This document shows positions 9,460 through 19,033 of a DNA stretch of 49,975 bases, one piece after another (position 1 is the first letter of the stretch; each line of letters opens with the position of its first letter). The notes below the pieces were generated by a model, which saw only the letters and a list, made by a program, of their open reading frames with translations, was not told the origin of the DNA and did no database searches. The position numbers and the translations under genes are program-made. Source of the DNA: Nocardioides gansuensis (lineage in GTDB: Bacteria > Actinomycetota > Actinomycetes > Propionibacteriales > Nocardioidaceae); contig NZ_QDGZ01000014.1 in the NCBI RefSeq assembly GCF_003076135.1, positions 1-49,975 of the forward strand, given 5' to 3'.

Positions 9460-10457
9460 TCAGCGGGCCTGCTGCTCGGCGACCCAGCTGGCGACCTGGG
9501 GCCGGGAGGTCATGCCGAGCTTGGCGAGGATGTGGTCGACGTGGGTCTCGGCCGTGCGCTGGGGATGACGAGCCGAGCGGCGATCTCTCGGTTGGTAAGG
9601 CCTTCGGCGAGGAGCCCGGCGACCTCCCGCTCGCGCGGGGTCAGCCCGCCGGGGGCCTCCGGCCCCGGGCCTCGGGCCGGGGTGGTGGCCGCTGCCTCGG
9701 ATCCAGGGGCGTCGCCGTCGTCGCCCAGGGCAAGCGCCACGGCTTGGTCGAAGGAGTACGACGCACCCTCCGCGGAAGCCTCTTCGAACCGGGTGGACTC
9801 GAACTTGGCGGAGCCGAGGGCTGCCCGCAGGGCGTCCTCGGACCGCCTGTCGAACACGCTGTACGCGGTCGTCTCGTCGACCTTCGTCCCGCTCGTCCGC
9901 CAGACGGCCTGGGACGCGCCGAGCAGCCGGGCCGCCCGCTCGTCGGGGGACGCGAAGGCAGCACACCAGGAGAGCGCCTGGACGCCGAAGCTGATGCCGG
10001 TCAGGTCCTTCATCGGTTGGAACAACCGGACCGACTTCCGCAGCGACCGCGTCGCCTCGTCAAAGTGCCCGGCCCGCCACTGTGCGATGCCGACCGCCCA
10101 GAGCGCGTAGGCCGTCGACGACTGCGCGCCGTGCTGCTCAGCCAGCGCCAGCGCATCCCGGCTGAACTCGTCGGCCCGGGGATCGTCGAGGAAGAAGGTG
10201 CCAGCAGTGAGCAGGATCAACGTGTCGAACTCGCCCAGCGGGTCCCCGACCGCCCGGAACTCCCGGCGGGCCTGATCCAGCAGCTCGATGGCGCCCGGTA
10301 GGTCGCCCCGGTAGAGCGTGGCCTGTCCCCGGCACTCCTTGATCCGTGCGTGCAGCAGGTCGTCGTCGAGCCTCGCGGCGATCTCCTCACACTCGGCCAG
10401 ATGGAGTGCGACGTCGCCGGATGGTCCGGTTGGGGATCTACCGCGGCAGCTCTTCAC
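9460..10457 (-). pseudogene. LuxR-family regulator, 5'-truncated and frameshifted
   Basis: The C-terminal half of a large LuxR/LAL-type regulator: TPR-like helices (for example AIELLDQARREFRAVGDPLGEFDTL, then FDEATRSLRKSVRLF), then the LuxR helix-turn-helix (LTPREREVAGLLAEGLTNREIAARL, then QRTAETHVDHILAKLGMTSRPQVASWV). The N-terminal ATPase is absent. The frame breaks at about 9563 between NREIAARLVIP and QRTAETH. Restoring one C in a run of four C's gives a continuous motif, so the break may be an assembly error. The missing N-terminus cannot be explained that way. It may have lost regulation entirely. Confidence 0.8.
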
Positions 10458-10740
10458 CGATGCCCGCCGAACCGACCTCGAGATGCCAGCGCCAGGTGAG
10501 GCTAGTCCGGCAGGGCACTGCGGGGCGTCTCAACAATCCAGCACGGTCGACCTGCCGCATTTCGACACTTCGGATCAGCCACTTCCCGGACCCGCGCCCG
10601 CGACGCTATAACGCCGACCCGTGCCTCGGCAGTTCGCGGACACGCATCCGTCCGAACCGACCGTTGACAACAAGAGGGGAGGCTGCTGGTGGCAGGGAGG
10701 CGTCCGGAGCGCTTCCGAACCCACGACCCTCCCGTTCAGC

Positions 10741-12273
10741 TCAGTGGTCGAGCCAGCTGCGCAGCTTTCGGGTGGGAAGGTGTTCCAGCAGGGATGGGTA
10801 CTCCCGTTCGAGCTCGGCGGCCCGTCCCTGCTCGAGCGCGTGCAGTCGGCCGAAGGTGAAGCCGTTCTCTCCGTCGAGATGCGCTTGGACCCCGATCTCG
10901 CGGAGGGTGTCGCGCGCGACCACGGTGTCCTGGTGCTCGCCGAGCATCTGTTGGATGCGTTTGGCCCGGGTGCCCAGGCGTTTGGCTCGCTTGCCGAAGA
11001 CCGGCCGCGCGGTCTCGGCCGCGTAGCGGAGCCGTTTGGCGGCCTTGCGGACCTCATGGTGGGCGAGGTCCTGCGCGTGCTGGTCCGGAGCCTCTTCGAC
11101 GGCGCGGTGCCGCTTCCGCACCCGCTTGAGATCGGCCTGGAGTAGCCGGGGCACCCCGCGGCGTATGGGCTGCTGGGCCGCCTCGGAGAACGGGGGAGCG
11201 CTGGTGAAGGTGTCCAGCCGGTCCAGCAGCCGGAAGTACCGCTTGCCCGCGAGGGCCAGCTCGGCCTCGGACCGACCCGTGCGGAAACTCGCACCGAGTT
11301 CGTTGTCGATTCGTTGAGGCACCGGCCCGAGCACCAGCTCGGCCGGCTGGTGCCGCACCAGCTCGCCGAGCCGCTCCCGCAGGACCTGGGCGTCCCGGGC
11401 CGGCGCCAGCACGCCGCCGAGCCACTTCAGCTCCGCACGCAGCCCCTCGGCCGACCCCGGCGCCAGCACGTCGCGGTAGGTCGCCAGGGCCGACCGCAGC
11501 CGACGCGCCGCGATGCGCATCTGATGCACACCCTCGTCGTCCCCGGCGCGCAGGCGCAGATCCTCCTGCTTGAGCCGCGATACGTGTTCACTCAAGTACT
11601 CGGTCAGCAGCACGCCCGTCGCGTCATTCCTGCCCGGCCGCGTGGCGCGAGACCGCCCCGTTGGGCCGGGTAGCCGCTCGCCGAGCGCCCGGGCGAGCTT
11701 GGACGAACTACCCGCGGGGCGGGCGCCGGCGTTGAGCAGCAGCGTCTCCACCGGCTCCAGCAGGTCGGTCCCGTCGACCAGCTCCACCTCCCATTCACGC
11801 CAGTGCCCGGGGGGTGAGCCATCTGCGGGGTGCTGCGCGGTTACGTGGTCGTCGCACAGCTCGGCGAGGGTCCTGCCCTCGGCGTCCAGCAGCCGGTGCA
11901 CCACGCGACGGTTCCTCACCGACATCACCGGCGCCACCTCCTGGTCCCGAACGAAGGCGCGCACATACTCGAGGAGCTCGGCCGGCGCACCCCCGTGACC
12001 TTCCTCCAGGGGCCGCCGCACCTCGCTGCGGATGTCCGCGGATACCGGCAGCTTCAGGTGCCATCCGGCGTCCGCACCGCCGGTGCGGCGTCGCAGCGTG
12101 ATGCCGGCCCTAGCGAGCGCCAGGCCCGCGGTGTCGAAGTACGTCGCGTCGAGCTCGACCTCGTCTGCTGGTGCGACCCGGTCCACCTCAGGCACGCTGG
12201 TCAGCTCCGGGACCCTGGCACCGGGCGGCACGTCGTACTTGCGCTCGACCTCGGTGTGCTGGTCAGCGACCAC
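10741..12273 (-). CDS. CYTH and CHAD domain protein
   Basis: 510 residues. CYTH domain at about 6-195 with the ExExK signature HTEVERKYDV (E8, E10, K12), LDATYFDTAGLAL, GITLRRRTGG and HLKLP. CHAD domain at about 215-505 with VHQMRIAARRLRSALATY and LAHHEVRKAAKRLRYAAE. CYTH domains bind triphosphates; CHAD helices bind polyphosphate, so a role in inorganic polyphosphate metabolism or granules is likely. GTG 12273 is preferred: GGGAGGA lies about 10 bases upstream, and the frame before it reads unlike the family. It is divergent from the small helical gene at 12448. Confidence 0.9.
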   Translation of the reverse strand: MVADQHTEVERKYDVPPGARVPELTSVPEVDRVAPADEVELDATYFDTAGLALARAGITLRRRTGGADAGWHLKLPVSADIRSEVRRPLEEGHGGAPAELLEYVRAFVRDQEVAPVMSVRNRRVVHRLLDAEGRTLAELCDDHVTAQHPADGSPPGHWREWEVELVDGTDLLEPVETLLLNAGARPAGSSSKLARALGERLPGPTGRSRATRPGRNDATGVLLTEYLSEHVSRLKQEDLRLRAGDDEGVHQMRIAARRLRSALATYRDVLAPGSAEGLRAELKWLGGVLAPARDAQVLRERLGELVRHQPAELVLGPVPQRIDNELGASFRTGRSEAELALAGKRYFRLLDRLDTFTSAPPFSEAAQQPIRRGVPRLLQADLKRVRKRHRAVEEAPDQHAQDLAHHEVRKAAKRLRYAAETARPVFGKRAKRLGTRAKRIQQMLGEHQDTVVARDTLREIGVQAHLDGENGFTFGRLHALEQGRAAELEREYPSLLEHLPTRKLRSWLDH

Positions 12274-12447
12274 AAGACGATGTTCCTCCCTGCCATCGAC
12301 GGTCGCAACATCCCGCCCAAGGTCCGTCCGCAACGAAGCGTGCCCGGGGTGCCACAACGTGCTATTGCCGGACATCCCAGGTCGCTCCATCCTGAGTGGA
12401 TGCACCCAGCAGACCAGGTTCCTGCCGTCCCCGCGCAGCGTCGGGGC

Positions 12448-12708
12448 ATGCGCACGGTTCTGCACACAGAGACCCGAGCGCTGACGGACATGATCGACCG
12501 GCTCACGATCCGCTTCCCGCGGCACTCGAGAGCCACCGTCGCCGAGGCCGTCAGTCAGGCACACCAACGGTACGACGACAGTCACTTCCGGGAATACGTT
12601 CCCGTGCTCGTCGAACGCGAGGCCCGCCTGAAACTGGAACGCACCGCGGCGCAGGCCGCGCCGACCCACGAACCGTCCTCAGCGCCGCTACAGGCCGGCG
12701 TCGGGTGA
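12448..12708 (+). CDS. three-helix bundle dimerisation-type protein
   Basis: 86 residues, mostly helical: TRALTDMIDRLTIRFPRHSRATVAEAVSQA then RYDDSHFREYVPVLVEREARLKL. This matches the small actinobacterial family annotated as three-helix bundle dimerisation domain proteins, whose role is unknown. ATG 12448 begins right before the conserved core. A longer upstream frame exists but overlaps the CHAD gene antisense and is not credible. The 174-bp gap to the divergent CYTH-CHAD start would hold both promoters. Confidence 0.72.
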   Translation: MRTVLHTETRALTDMIDRLTIRFPRHSRATVAEAVSQAHQRYDDSHFREYVPVLVEREARLKLERTAAQAAPTHEPSSAPLQAGVG

Positions 12709-12951
12709 CGGGCAGACCCCGGCCCCGGTGCTGACGCCCTCTGCCCGGCCAACTCGAGATGACTCCCGCAAGGCGCCAGGAACGCCCCTCTCCGCACGGG
12801 CCCAGGCACAGGACGAGGAGGCCCGTTCCTCCTGCGGAACCACCCGGCTCGGAGAGCACGTCGAGCGTTCCCGCCAGGGCGTGCTCTCGTCCCAGCACGA
12901 CCCGCCAGACGATGCCCAGGACGAGGTTCGTCCAGCGACTGACGCCGGAGG

Positions 12952-13044
12952 CTAGGCGAAGACGGCCTGGACGACCCAGTCGACGAATATTTCGACGAGG
13001 GCCACGGCCACTCGGGCCAGCACCGCGGCAACGATCGTTTCCAT
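12952..13044 (-). CDS. 30-residue hydrophobic peptide
   Basis: A short frame too small for usual gene callers: METIVAAVLARVAVALVEIF followed by VDWVVQAVFA and a TAG stop. GAGG lies 5 bases before the ATG. Composition suggests a single amphipathic or membrane helix with one Arg, one Asp and two Glu. It resembles small membrane peptides and type I toxins in size, but I do not recognise a family. It lies just after the end of the P-type ATPase on the same strand, 137 bp downstream. Confidence 0.45.
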   Translation of the reverse strand: METIVAAVLARVAVALVEIFVDWVVQAVFA

Positions 13045-13180
13045 CTGAACCTCAATTCTGATTCCACGGCAGGCTAGATTTCTTGCCTCGACCGTAGGGT
13101 GCGGGGCAGACGGGGCGGGCACGTGAGGCTGGCGCGACGGTGTCGTGTCGAATCAGGAAAGTGTTGGTAAACGGATCCGT

Positions 13181-16100
13181 TCACCGCGCCTTCGCGGCCT
13201 CGGGGATTAGTCCGGCGGCAGTCGCACCCGCGTGTCCCGTGGGCCCGGGGCGTTCGGCGTGCTCGGCCCCGGGGGCGGCAGCGGTGCGGATGCGCGTGGC
13301 GATCGCGGCTGCCAGCATGGCGGCCGCCGCGGGGGTCAGGCCCAGCGTCCAACCGATCGGGCCCAGGGGCCGGTTGCCGAAGAAGTGGGCGATTCCCGGT
13401 GTCTGCACGCTCACGACCAGGGCGGCGATCGAGGCCAGGCTGGCGGCGATGACCAAAGGGCTGCGGCGGCCGACGAGCAGCGTCTGTCCGAGCTGGGCGC
13501 CGACCAGCGCGACGAGCGCGACAGTGGCGGCGTGGGACCGGGTCCCGGTCGCACGGCCCATCGCCCAGGCGGTCGTGGCGGCGATGGTGGTCACGGTGGC
13601 GCGGATCCAGATCTCGCGGCTCAGGGCGGTCCCCAGCGAGACGTCCGGCCCCTCATGCAGCAGCTCATCCGGGCTGACGTTGGGGGGTCGTTGTCCCGCG
13701 ATGGCCATCGCAGGCAACACATCGGTCAGGAGGTTCACCAGCAGCAGCTGGCGGGCGTTGAGTGCAGATCCGGAGCGGGTGGCCACGCCCGTTCCCAGCG
13801 TGAACGCGATCTCGGCGATGTTCCCGCCGATCATGACAGCCAACGCGTCACGGACCGAGGCCCACAGCGCCCGCCCTTCGACGACGGCATCGGTGATCGT
13901 CTCGATGCGGTCGTCGGTGATCACCAGGTCGGCGGCCTGCTTGGTCGCATTGGTGCCACGAAGGCCCATCGCGATGCCGACATCGGCCGTCCTGATCGCC
14001 GGTGCGTCGTTGGCGCCGTCACCAGTCACCGCCACGACCCGCCCGTCGCGGCGCATCAGCTCCACGATCCGCACCTTGTGCATCGGGCTGGTCCGCGCGA
14101 AGACGACCGTCTCTGCGAGCGCACCTGCCAAGGACAGGTCGTCGAGCTCGTCGAGCTCGGGCCCGGTCATGATCCCGCGCCCGTCCAGCAGGCCGAGCTC
14201 AGCGGCGATCGCCTCCGCGGTGCTCGGGTGGTCCCCGGTCACCATGACCACATCGACACCGGCAGTGTGCAGTGTGCGGACCGCCTCTGCGGCGCTGGGC
14301 CTCACCGGGTCCGCCAGTGCCAGGAGGCCCAGGAAGCACAGGCGGGTCAGCCGAGCCTCGGTGAAGTCGGTGCGCCCGGACGCGGGTCGATCGGCGACGG
14401 CCAGGACGCGATAGCCGCTGCGCGCCAGCCGGTCGATCTCTGCTGCGACCTCGCGATGCGCGTCGCCGTCGAACTCCACGATCTCCCTGTCCCGTAGCCA
14501 CGTGGTGCACCGCGGTACGACCACCTCGGGCGCACCCTTGACCGTGATCCGACTCCCGGTCGGGCATCGGCCAAGGGTCGCGTGGTACCCCCGTGCCGGC
14601 TCGAACGGCAGCTCGGCAGCGAGCTCCCAACCCGCAAGCCCGGTGGAGGGCTCGACCCGGCAGCGGGCAGCGCCTTCCAGGACCGCCTCGTCCGTCGGGT
14701 GTGCGACCGGGTGCGGCGTGTTCTGATGTGGGGTCGCCCGAAGAGCCGCCCCGAGAATGGTCCGGAAGCTTGGCGTCAATGACGCGGTGCGCTGGTCTGT
14801 GCGGCCGTTAGAGACGGCCCGGAGCCGGATCCTGCCCTCGGTGAGGGTGCCGGTCTTGTCGAAACACAGGGTGTCTACCCTGCCCAGGGCCTCGATGGTC
14901 GCCGGCTGCCTGACCAGGGCGTTGCGGTGCGAGAGCCGACCCGCGGCCCCGAGCTGCGCGACGGTGGCCACGAACGGCAGTCCCTCGGGAACCGCGGCAA
15001 CAGCGAGGCTGATCGCGGTGGCCAGGGAGCCGTACAGGGGCCGTCTCCACAGCAGGCCGGCGCCGACCAGAGCCACGCCGGCGCCGACAGAGATGGGGAT
15101 TGTGGTCCGGGTCAGCGAGCGGAGCCGCGCCTCCACCCCGCCGGGCCGCGAGGTGCGGGCCGCCGCCCGCGCCGTCCTGCCGAGCTCGGTCGCACCGCCG
15201 GTGGCGACGACCACGGCCCTGCCGTGCCCGGCGGCGATGGCAGTGCCCTCGTGCAGCATCGAATGACGGTCCGCCAGAGCCGTTGCCACCGAGGGTTGCG
15301 CACTCTTCAGGACCGGTAGGGACTCGCCGGTCAGGCTGGACTCGTCGACCTCGAGGCCCGTCGCCGCGAGAACCCGGCAGTCCGCGGGGACCGCGTCCCC
15401 CGCCTGGAGTTCGATGACGTCCCCGGGAACCAGGTCCCGCGCCTTCGCCTGGGTCGGGGCGCCGTCCCGGCGCAGCCGAACTCGCACGGCGGTGGTGTCG
15501 ACCAGCCGGTGCATCGCCCGGTCGGCACCGACGCGCTGAGCGCCGCCGATCAGCGCATTCACCCCGAGCACGGTGCCGATCAGGACGGCGTCGACCATGG
15601 CGCCGCTGACTGCCGAGGCTCCAGCCGCCATCGACAGGGTCGGGGTGAGCGGGTTCGCGAGCTCCTCCATCGTTGCTCGGGTGATGCCCGGCGTCGCCTG
15701 CCCGTGGCCGTCCGTCGCGGCGCGAGCGGCGAGCCGCGCCCGCGCTTCCTGCTCGGTGAGCCCCTCGGGAGCCGACCTGAGCCGCTCCAGGGTTGCCGCC
15801 GCGGACAGGACGTGCCAGGAGGTCGGGTCCCTGGGCACCGGGGTGGGACGGCGGACCAACGTCGCCGCGGACCACGTCCCCGCCGCGACGCTGAACAACG
15901 TCGCACCGTGGACAGCGACCATCGCCCGACGCGCCGAGCCACGCGCAGGTCCGGTGAACACCAGCAGCGCGCCGAACGCCGACCCGACCAACGCCAGCGT
16001 CGCGCTGCGTCGGCTGGCCGTTCGAGCCGCGGGGACGGCGTCCAGCAACTGGCACACCTCGGTCAGACCCGGGCCGCACAGCAGGTGCGCACCCCAGGGC

Positions 16101-17650
16101 GTCGCGGACGAGGGACCGAGCACGCCGATGCCGCAGTCGGCAGCGGTCAGCGCCTCATCGCCGGTCCGCGACACCAGGACGACGCCGCGCCCGGCCTGCT
16201 GGAGGGCTCGAATCGAAGCGGCCAGCCGGCGGCCACCCGGCACCACCTCGTCTACGGACAGTCGCTTGCCGAGATGGGAGGTCGCGTTCGCCAACACCAC
16301 CTCTCCGGTGTTGCGTGCGGTGGTGACGAGCTCTTCGGCGAGCGGGTCCAGCTCCGGGACAACGGTCACGATGCCGACTCGTCGACCGTTTCTTGTCATC
16401 AGCAACGTCGCCGAAGCGCGGCTGGGCAGCGCGCTGCCATCGCGGACGGGTTTACCTGCGGGCTCGCGAGTTCGCCCCCGCACCCGGTGCACGGCCCAGC
16501 CGTCCTGACTTCGCGAGCTGTGGGCGCTTGCCGGGTCAACGAGCTCGTGCGCTCGCACGTACAGCTCGACCGGGTCGGCCCGAGCGTCGAGTGCGCGCAC
16601 CTCACGGATGAGGTGCCTTCCGGTGACAAGGACGGATGAATCCAGGACCGTGACATCGATGCGGTCGAGTCGCCGCAGAGCCGCCGGGTCAACTGCCACG
16701 ACTCCTCGCTTCGCCAGCCCCTGACCCAGCTGGGCGGCGAAGACCTCACGCCCCACGCGCGCGGCGGTCGACGTACCGGCGAGCAGCAGGCCGAACGCGC
16801 GCGAGGGGCTCCGGGTCGCCGCCAACGCGAGACCCGACAGGGCCAAGGTCGTCCAGGAGGCGAGTCTGGCGTACTGCTCGACCGGACCAACGGGCAGCGG
16901 CGCCGGCCGCGGCTGCCTGGCGATCGGCGCAACGCTCTGGGCGTCGGCGAGCTGCGGTTCTCGTTGGAGCCACGCGGCCTGCCACGCCTGCGCCTCGGTG
17001 AACTCGGAGAGTCGGCGCGCCACGTCGGCGAGGAGGCCGGCCTCGCCCTGGGCCAGCCCCATGGTACCTGCACCAGTCAGCGCGGTCCCGAGGCCCGCGG
17101 TCCGGGCCCCCAGACCGGCGACCAGCCAATCGTGCGCCTTGGGCGAGGACTCCACCAGCGACACCAGCCACGGCACGGCTACCGGGATCGGTGGCACCCG
17201 AAGGGCACGGCCAGCGAGGGACAGGCCCAGGGCAGTCACATCCGCAGCAACCGCAGCCACCGGGACGATCAAAGACTCGACGTCACCCGGATGCGGCCAC
17301 GACTGCCCCACGTCCTCGGGGACCAGTCCCGCCTGGCGCTCCTCCTCTTCGATCACCTGGACCAGGGCCTCGACACTCAACTGATCGTCGTCGAAGTCGA
17401 CAACCACCCGACCCAGCACGCCATTGACCGCAGCGGCATGGACGCCGTCCAGCGCAGCCAGCCGCTCCTCCAGCGCTCGGGCCAGCTTCGCGCCGTCCGG
17501 ACCATCGACACCCAAGACCTGCACATGTGCGCGGCCGCCGTTCACCCAGGCGCGCCGTCGTGACCGCCCGACCAGGACCGAGCTCGCTCCGCGCACTGAC
17601 GCCAGCGCCGCGCCAATCGAGGCCAGGCTCGGCGGGCGCGGTAGGCGCAC
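13181..17650 (-). CDS. giant cation-transporting P-type ATPase (CtpI/CtpH-like)
   Basis: 1489 residues, matching the unusually long CtpH/CtpI class of actinobacterial P-ATPases. The N-terminal 550 residues hold a degenerate HMA-like fold (HVQVLGVDGPDGAKLARALEE..., VVVDFDDDQLSVEALV) and a catalytically dead HAD-like segment (VRDG..SRTGDEALTAADCGIGVLG). The active half follows: TGES loop in DESSLTGESLP near 771, phosphorylation site DKTGTLTEG with Asp 931, KGAPE nucleotide site, MVTGDHPSTAEAIA, and GDGANDAPAIR near 1210, then C-terminal helices. The ion is not deducible. GTG 17650 is chosen for GGAGG five bases upstream. It lies 72 bp after the Lys/His-rich gene on the same strand. Confidence 0.92.
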   Translation of the reverse strand: MRLPRPPSLASIGAALASVRGASSVLVGRSRRRAWVNGGRAHVQVLGVDGPDGAKLARALEERLAALDGVHAAAVNGVLGRVVVDFDDDQLSVEALVQVIEEEERQAGLVPEDVGQSWPHPGDVESLIVPVAAVAADVTALGLSLAGRALRVPPIPVAVPWLVSLVESSPKAHDWLVAGLGARTAGLGTALTGAGTMGLAQGEAGLLADVARRLSEFTEAQAWQAAWLQREPQLADAQSVAPIARQPRPAPLPVGPVEQYARLASWTTLALSGLALAATRSPSRAFGLLLAGTSTAARVGREVFAAQLGQGLAKRGVVAVDPAALRRLDRIDVTVLDSSVLVTGRHLIREVRALDARADPVELYVRAHELVDPASAHSSRSQDGWAVHRVRGRTREPAGKPVRDGSALPSRASATLLMTRNGRRVGIVTVVPELDPLAEELVTTARNTGEVVLANATSHLGKRLSVDEVVPGGRRLAASIRALQQAGRGVVLVSRTGDEALTAADCGIGVLGPSSATPWGAHLLCGPGLTEVCQLLDAVPAARTASRRSATLALVGSAFGALLVFTGPARGSARRAMVAVHGATLFSVAAGTWSAATLVRRPTPVPRDPTSWHVLSAAATLERLRSAPEGLTEQEARARLAARAATDGHGQATPGITRATMEELANPLTPTLSMAAGASAVSGAMVDAVLIGTVLGVNALIGGAQRVGADRAMHRLVDTTAVRVRLRRDGAPTQAKARDLVPGDVIELQAGDAVPADCRVLAATGLEVDESSLTGESLPVLKSAQPSVATALADRHSMLHEGTAIAAGHGRAVVVATGGATELGRTARAAARTSRPGGVEARLRSLTRTTIPISVGAGVALVGAGLLWRRPLYGSLATAISLAVAAVPEGLPFVATVAQLGAAGRLSHRNALVRQPATIEALGRVDTLCFDKTGTLTEGRIRLRAVSNGRTDQRTASLTPSFRTILGAALRATPHQNTPHPVAHPTDEAVLEGAARCRVEPSTGLAGWELAAELPFEPARGYHATLGRCPTGSRITVKGAPEVVVPRCTTWLRDREIVEFDGDAHREVAAEIDRLARSGYRVLAVADRPASGRTDFTEARLTRLCFLGLLALADPVRPSAAEAVRTLHTAGVDVVMVTGDHPSTAEAIAAELGLLDGRGIMTGPELDELDDLSLAGALAETVVFARTSPMHKVRIVELMRRDGRVVAVTGDGANDAPAIRTADVGIAMGLRGTNATKQAADLVITDDRIETITDAVVEGRALWASVRDALAVMIGGNIAEIAFTLGTGVATRSGSALNARQLLLVNLLTDVLPAMAIAGQRPPNVSPDELLHEGPDVSLGTALSREIWIRATVTTIAATTAWAMGRATGTRSHAATVALVALVGAQLGQTLLVGRRSPLVIAASLASIAALVVSVQTPGIAHFFGNRPLGPIGWTLGLTPAAAAMLAAAIATRIRTAAAPGAEHAERPGPTGHAGATAAGLIPEAAKAR

Positions 17651-17722
17651 GAGGACCTCCACAGCAAGAGATCGGGAAGACGAAGCCCACCGACGGCGCA
17701 AGGCCGCCGGTGGGCGGATCCC

Positions 17723-18229
17723 TCAGGACCCGGATCGTTGCGACGGGCGAGAGGGGGCTCCAGCGACAGAGCAAGCGCGCTTCGCGACAATGGTGCCCGC
17801 CGCGACGGCGGCGGCCACCGGCCAGTCGATGATGCCGATCAGGGCACCGGCGCCCAGGCCCGTGTAAAGGGCGACCTCGTCACGCGGTGGCATGTTCGAG
17901 CCGACAATGCGCGCGGCGCCGCTCACGTCTGCTCTGCTGACATGCGGATGCGGGATGTGCACCTTCGGCACGGTCAGTGAGGGCATTCCCGGATGCGGGA
18001 CGTGAATGCTTGGCGTGTGCACCTCCGGGACCCGGAACTCGGCAGTGACGAACGGGAGCGTCACCGTCGCGGTCTTCGATTTCTTCACGGTTCGAGCAGA
18101 AGCCGCGCGCGTAGCCGTCGCGGATCCGGTGGCCGACTTGCGAGGCTGTGATGCCTTCGTCGTGCTCGTGGCAGCGCGCTTCCTGACTGCCTTCGTTTCG
18201 CCTGCCTTGGTTTCAGTCTGAGTTGCCAT
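17723..18229 (-). CDS. Lys/Ala-rich N-terminus, His/Pro repeat, membrane-anchored partner of the P-ATPase
   Basis: 168 residues in three parts. Residues 1-60 are Lys/Ala/Thr/Ser-rich and basic, like histone H1 tails. Residues 65-110 repeat a P-x-V/I-H-x-P pattern (VPEVHTPSIHVPHPG, VPKVHIPHPHV), an array that could bind divalent metal. Residues 120-155 form a hydrophobic stretch (YTGLGAGALIGIIDWPVAAAVAAGTIVA). ATG 18229 has AGGGGG six bases upstream. The position just ahead of the ATPase suggests one operon and a metal-handling or regulatory role. I know of similar small proteins beside CtpI-type ATPases only in general terms, so the function is inferred. Confidence 0.65.
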   Translation of the reverse strand: MATQTETKAGETKAVRKRAATSTTKASQPRKSATGSATATRAASARTVKKSKTATVTLPFVTAEFRVPEVHTPSIHVPHPGMPSLTVPKVHIPHPHVSRADVSGAARIVGSNMPPRDEVALYTGLGAGALIGIIDWPVAAAVAAGTIVAKRACSVAGAPSRPSQRSGS

Positions 18230-18353
18230 GGCCACCCCCTCGGATGCTCGTGAGTGTCTGGCTGACGGATGTCAAAGCAACACTCCATGCTAGGCCCGCA
18301 GCGCAGGCGAGCACAGGGCCGACGGGCCCTCTCTTGGGACAGATTGCGTGCGA

Positions 18354-18614
18354 TCATCGACCACACGGCCGCTGGTGAGCGCGTCGATCGAGATCCACTC
18401 CGGGCGGTGCATCCGGGTGGCGCCGACCGGCGTCGGCCGCCTCGCGGGTGCAGATCAGCACGTCGGCCTGGTAGGCGAAGCCTTGGCTGCGGTCAGCCGC
18501 CCGACGCCGTGGACCAGCGGCAGCCAGGTGCCGGTAGCGTCGACCTCGAACCGGCGACGTACAGCGCGCCCTCGTCCAGGGCCTCCTTTCCACGGGCGGG
18601 CGCTGATGAACTTG
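18354..18614 (-). pseudogene. PhoX-family fragment, multiply frameshifted
   Basis: Three frames of this strand, read in turn, reproduce the middle of PhoX: KFISARPWKGGP, then ATGTWLPLVHGVGRLTAA, then QADVLICTREAADA, then TRMHRPEWISIDALTS. The intact gene at 3296-5269 has KFVSARPWKEA, GTGTWLPLVHGVGPLTAA, ADVLIRTREAADA and PMHRPEWISVDELTS. Only about 90 codons remain, with no start or stop of its own. It is fused at its upstream end to an unrelated oxidoreductase fragment. Confidence 0.8.
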
Positions 18615-18800
18615 AGGAGCTGCCCGCCGAGCAGCCGTCCGGTCGCCCGGTCGCCGGTGAGGCGGACGCACAGTGACGAGGCGCCCGGGTAGGCCTCGTG
18701 ATCGTCCACGTCGTCCTGCACGCTGAGCGGATCGAAGCCCCGCGGCCTTCGCCTCGCTACCAACCAGGCTGACCTGCACCGGGGGGTCGAGCTCGAGGCA
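18612..18800 (-). pseudogene. FAD-dependent disulfide oxidoreductase C-terminal fragment
   Basis: Reading on this strand gives SLVGSEAKAAG, a shift of frame, then FDPLSVQDDVDDHEAYPGAS and LTGDRATGRLLGGQLL. This is the typical dimerisation domain of CoA-disulfide/NADH-oxidase-like flavoproteins (GFDP..., HKAYYPGA, VTGDR.TGRLLGAQL). The fragment joins directly to the PhoX piece. Removing one G from a run of four repairs the frame, so there may be only one real junction. The FAD- and NAD-binding parts are missing. Confidence 0.6.
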
Positions 18801-19033
18801 GCGCTCGAGGCAGCGGCGGGGCGGCCTCGATTCCGCCATCGCTTCCCGTATCGCTGCGTGCATGACCTCCCGGTGGTTCCGGCGGTGCGGGGGGTGACGT
18901 CGGCCACTCTCAGCATTGCCAAGCTGCGGGCGGCTCGTTCATTCCCTCGCTGCTCGAACGCGGGCCGGCCACCCGACAATTCGTCAACACACCCCCCGCT
19001 GGGCCCAACAAGCGCGGACGTTCGGGGGCCCGG

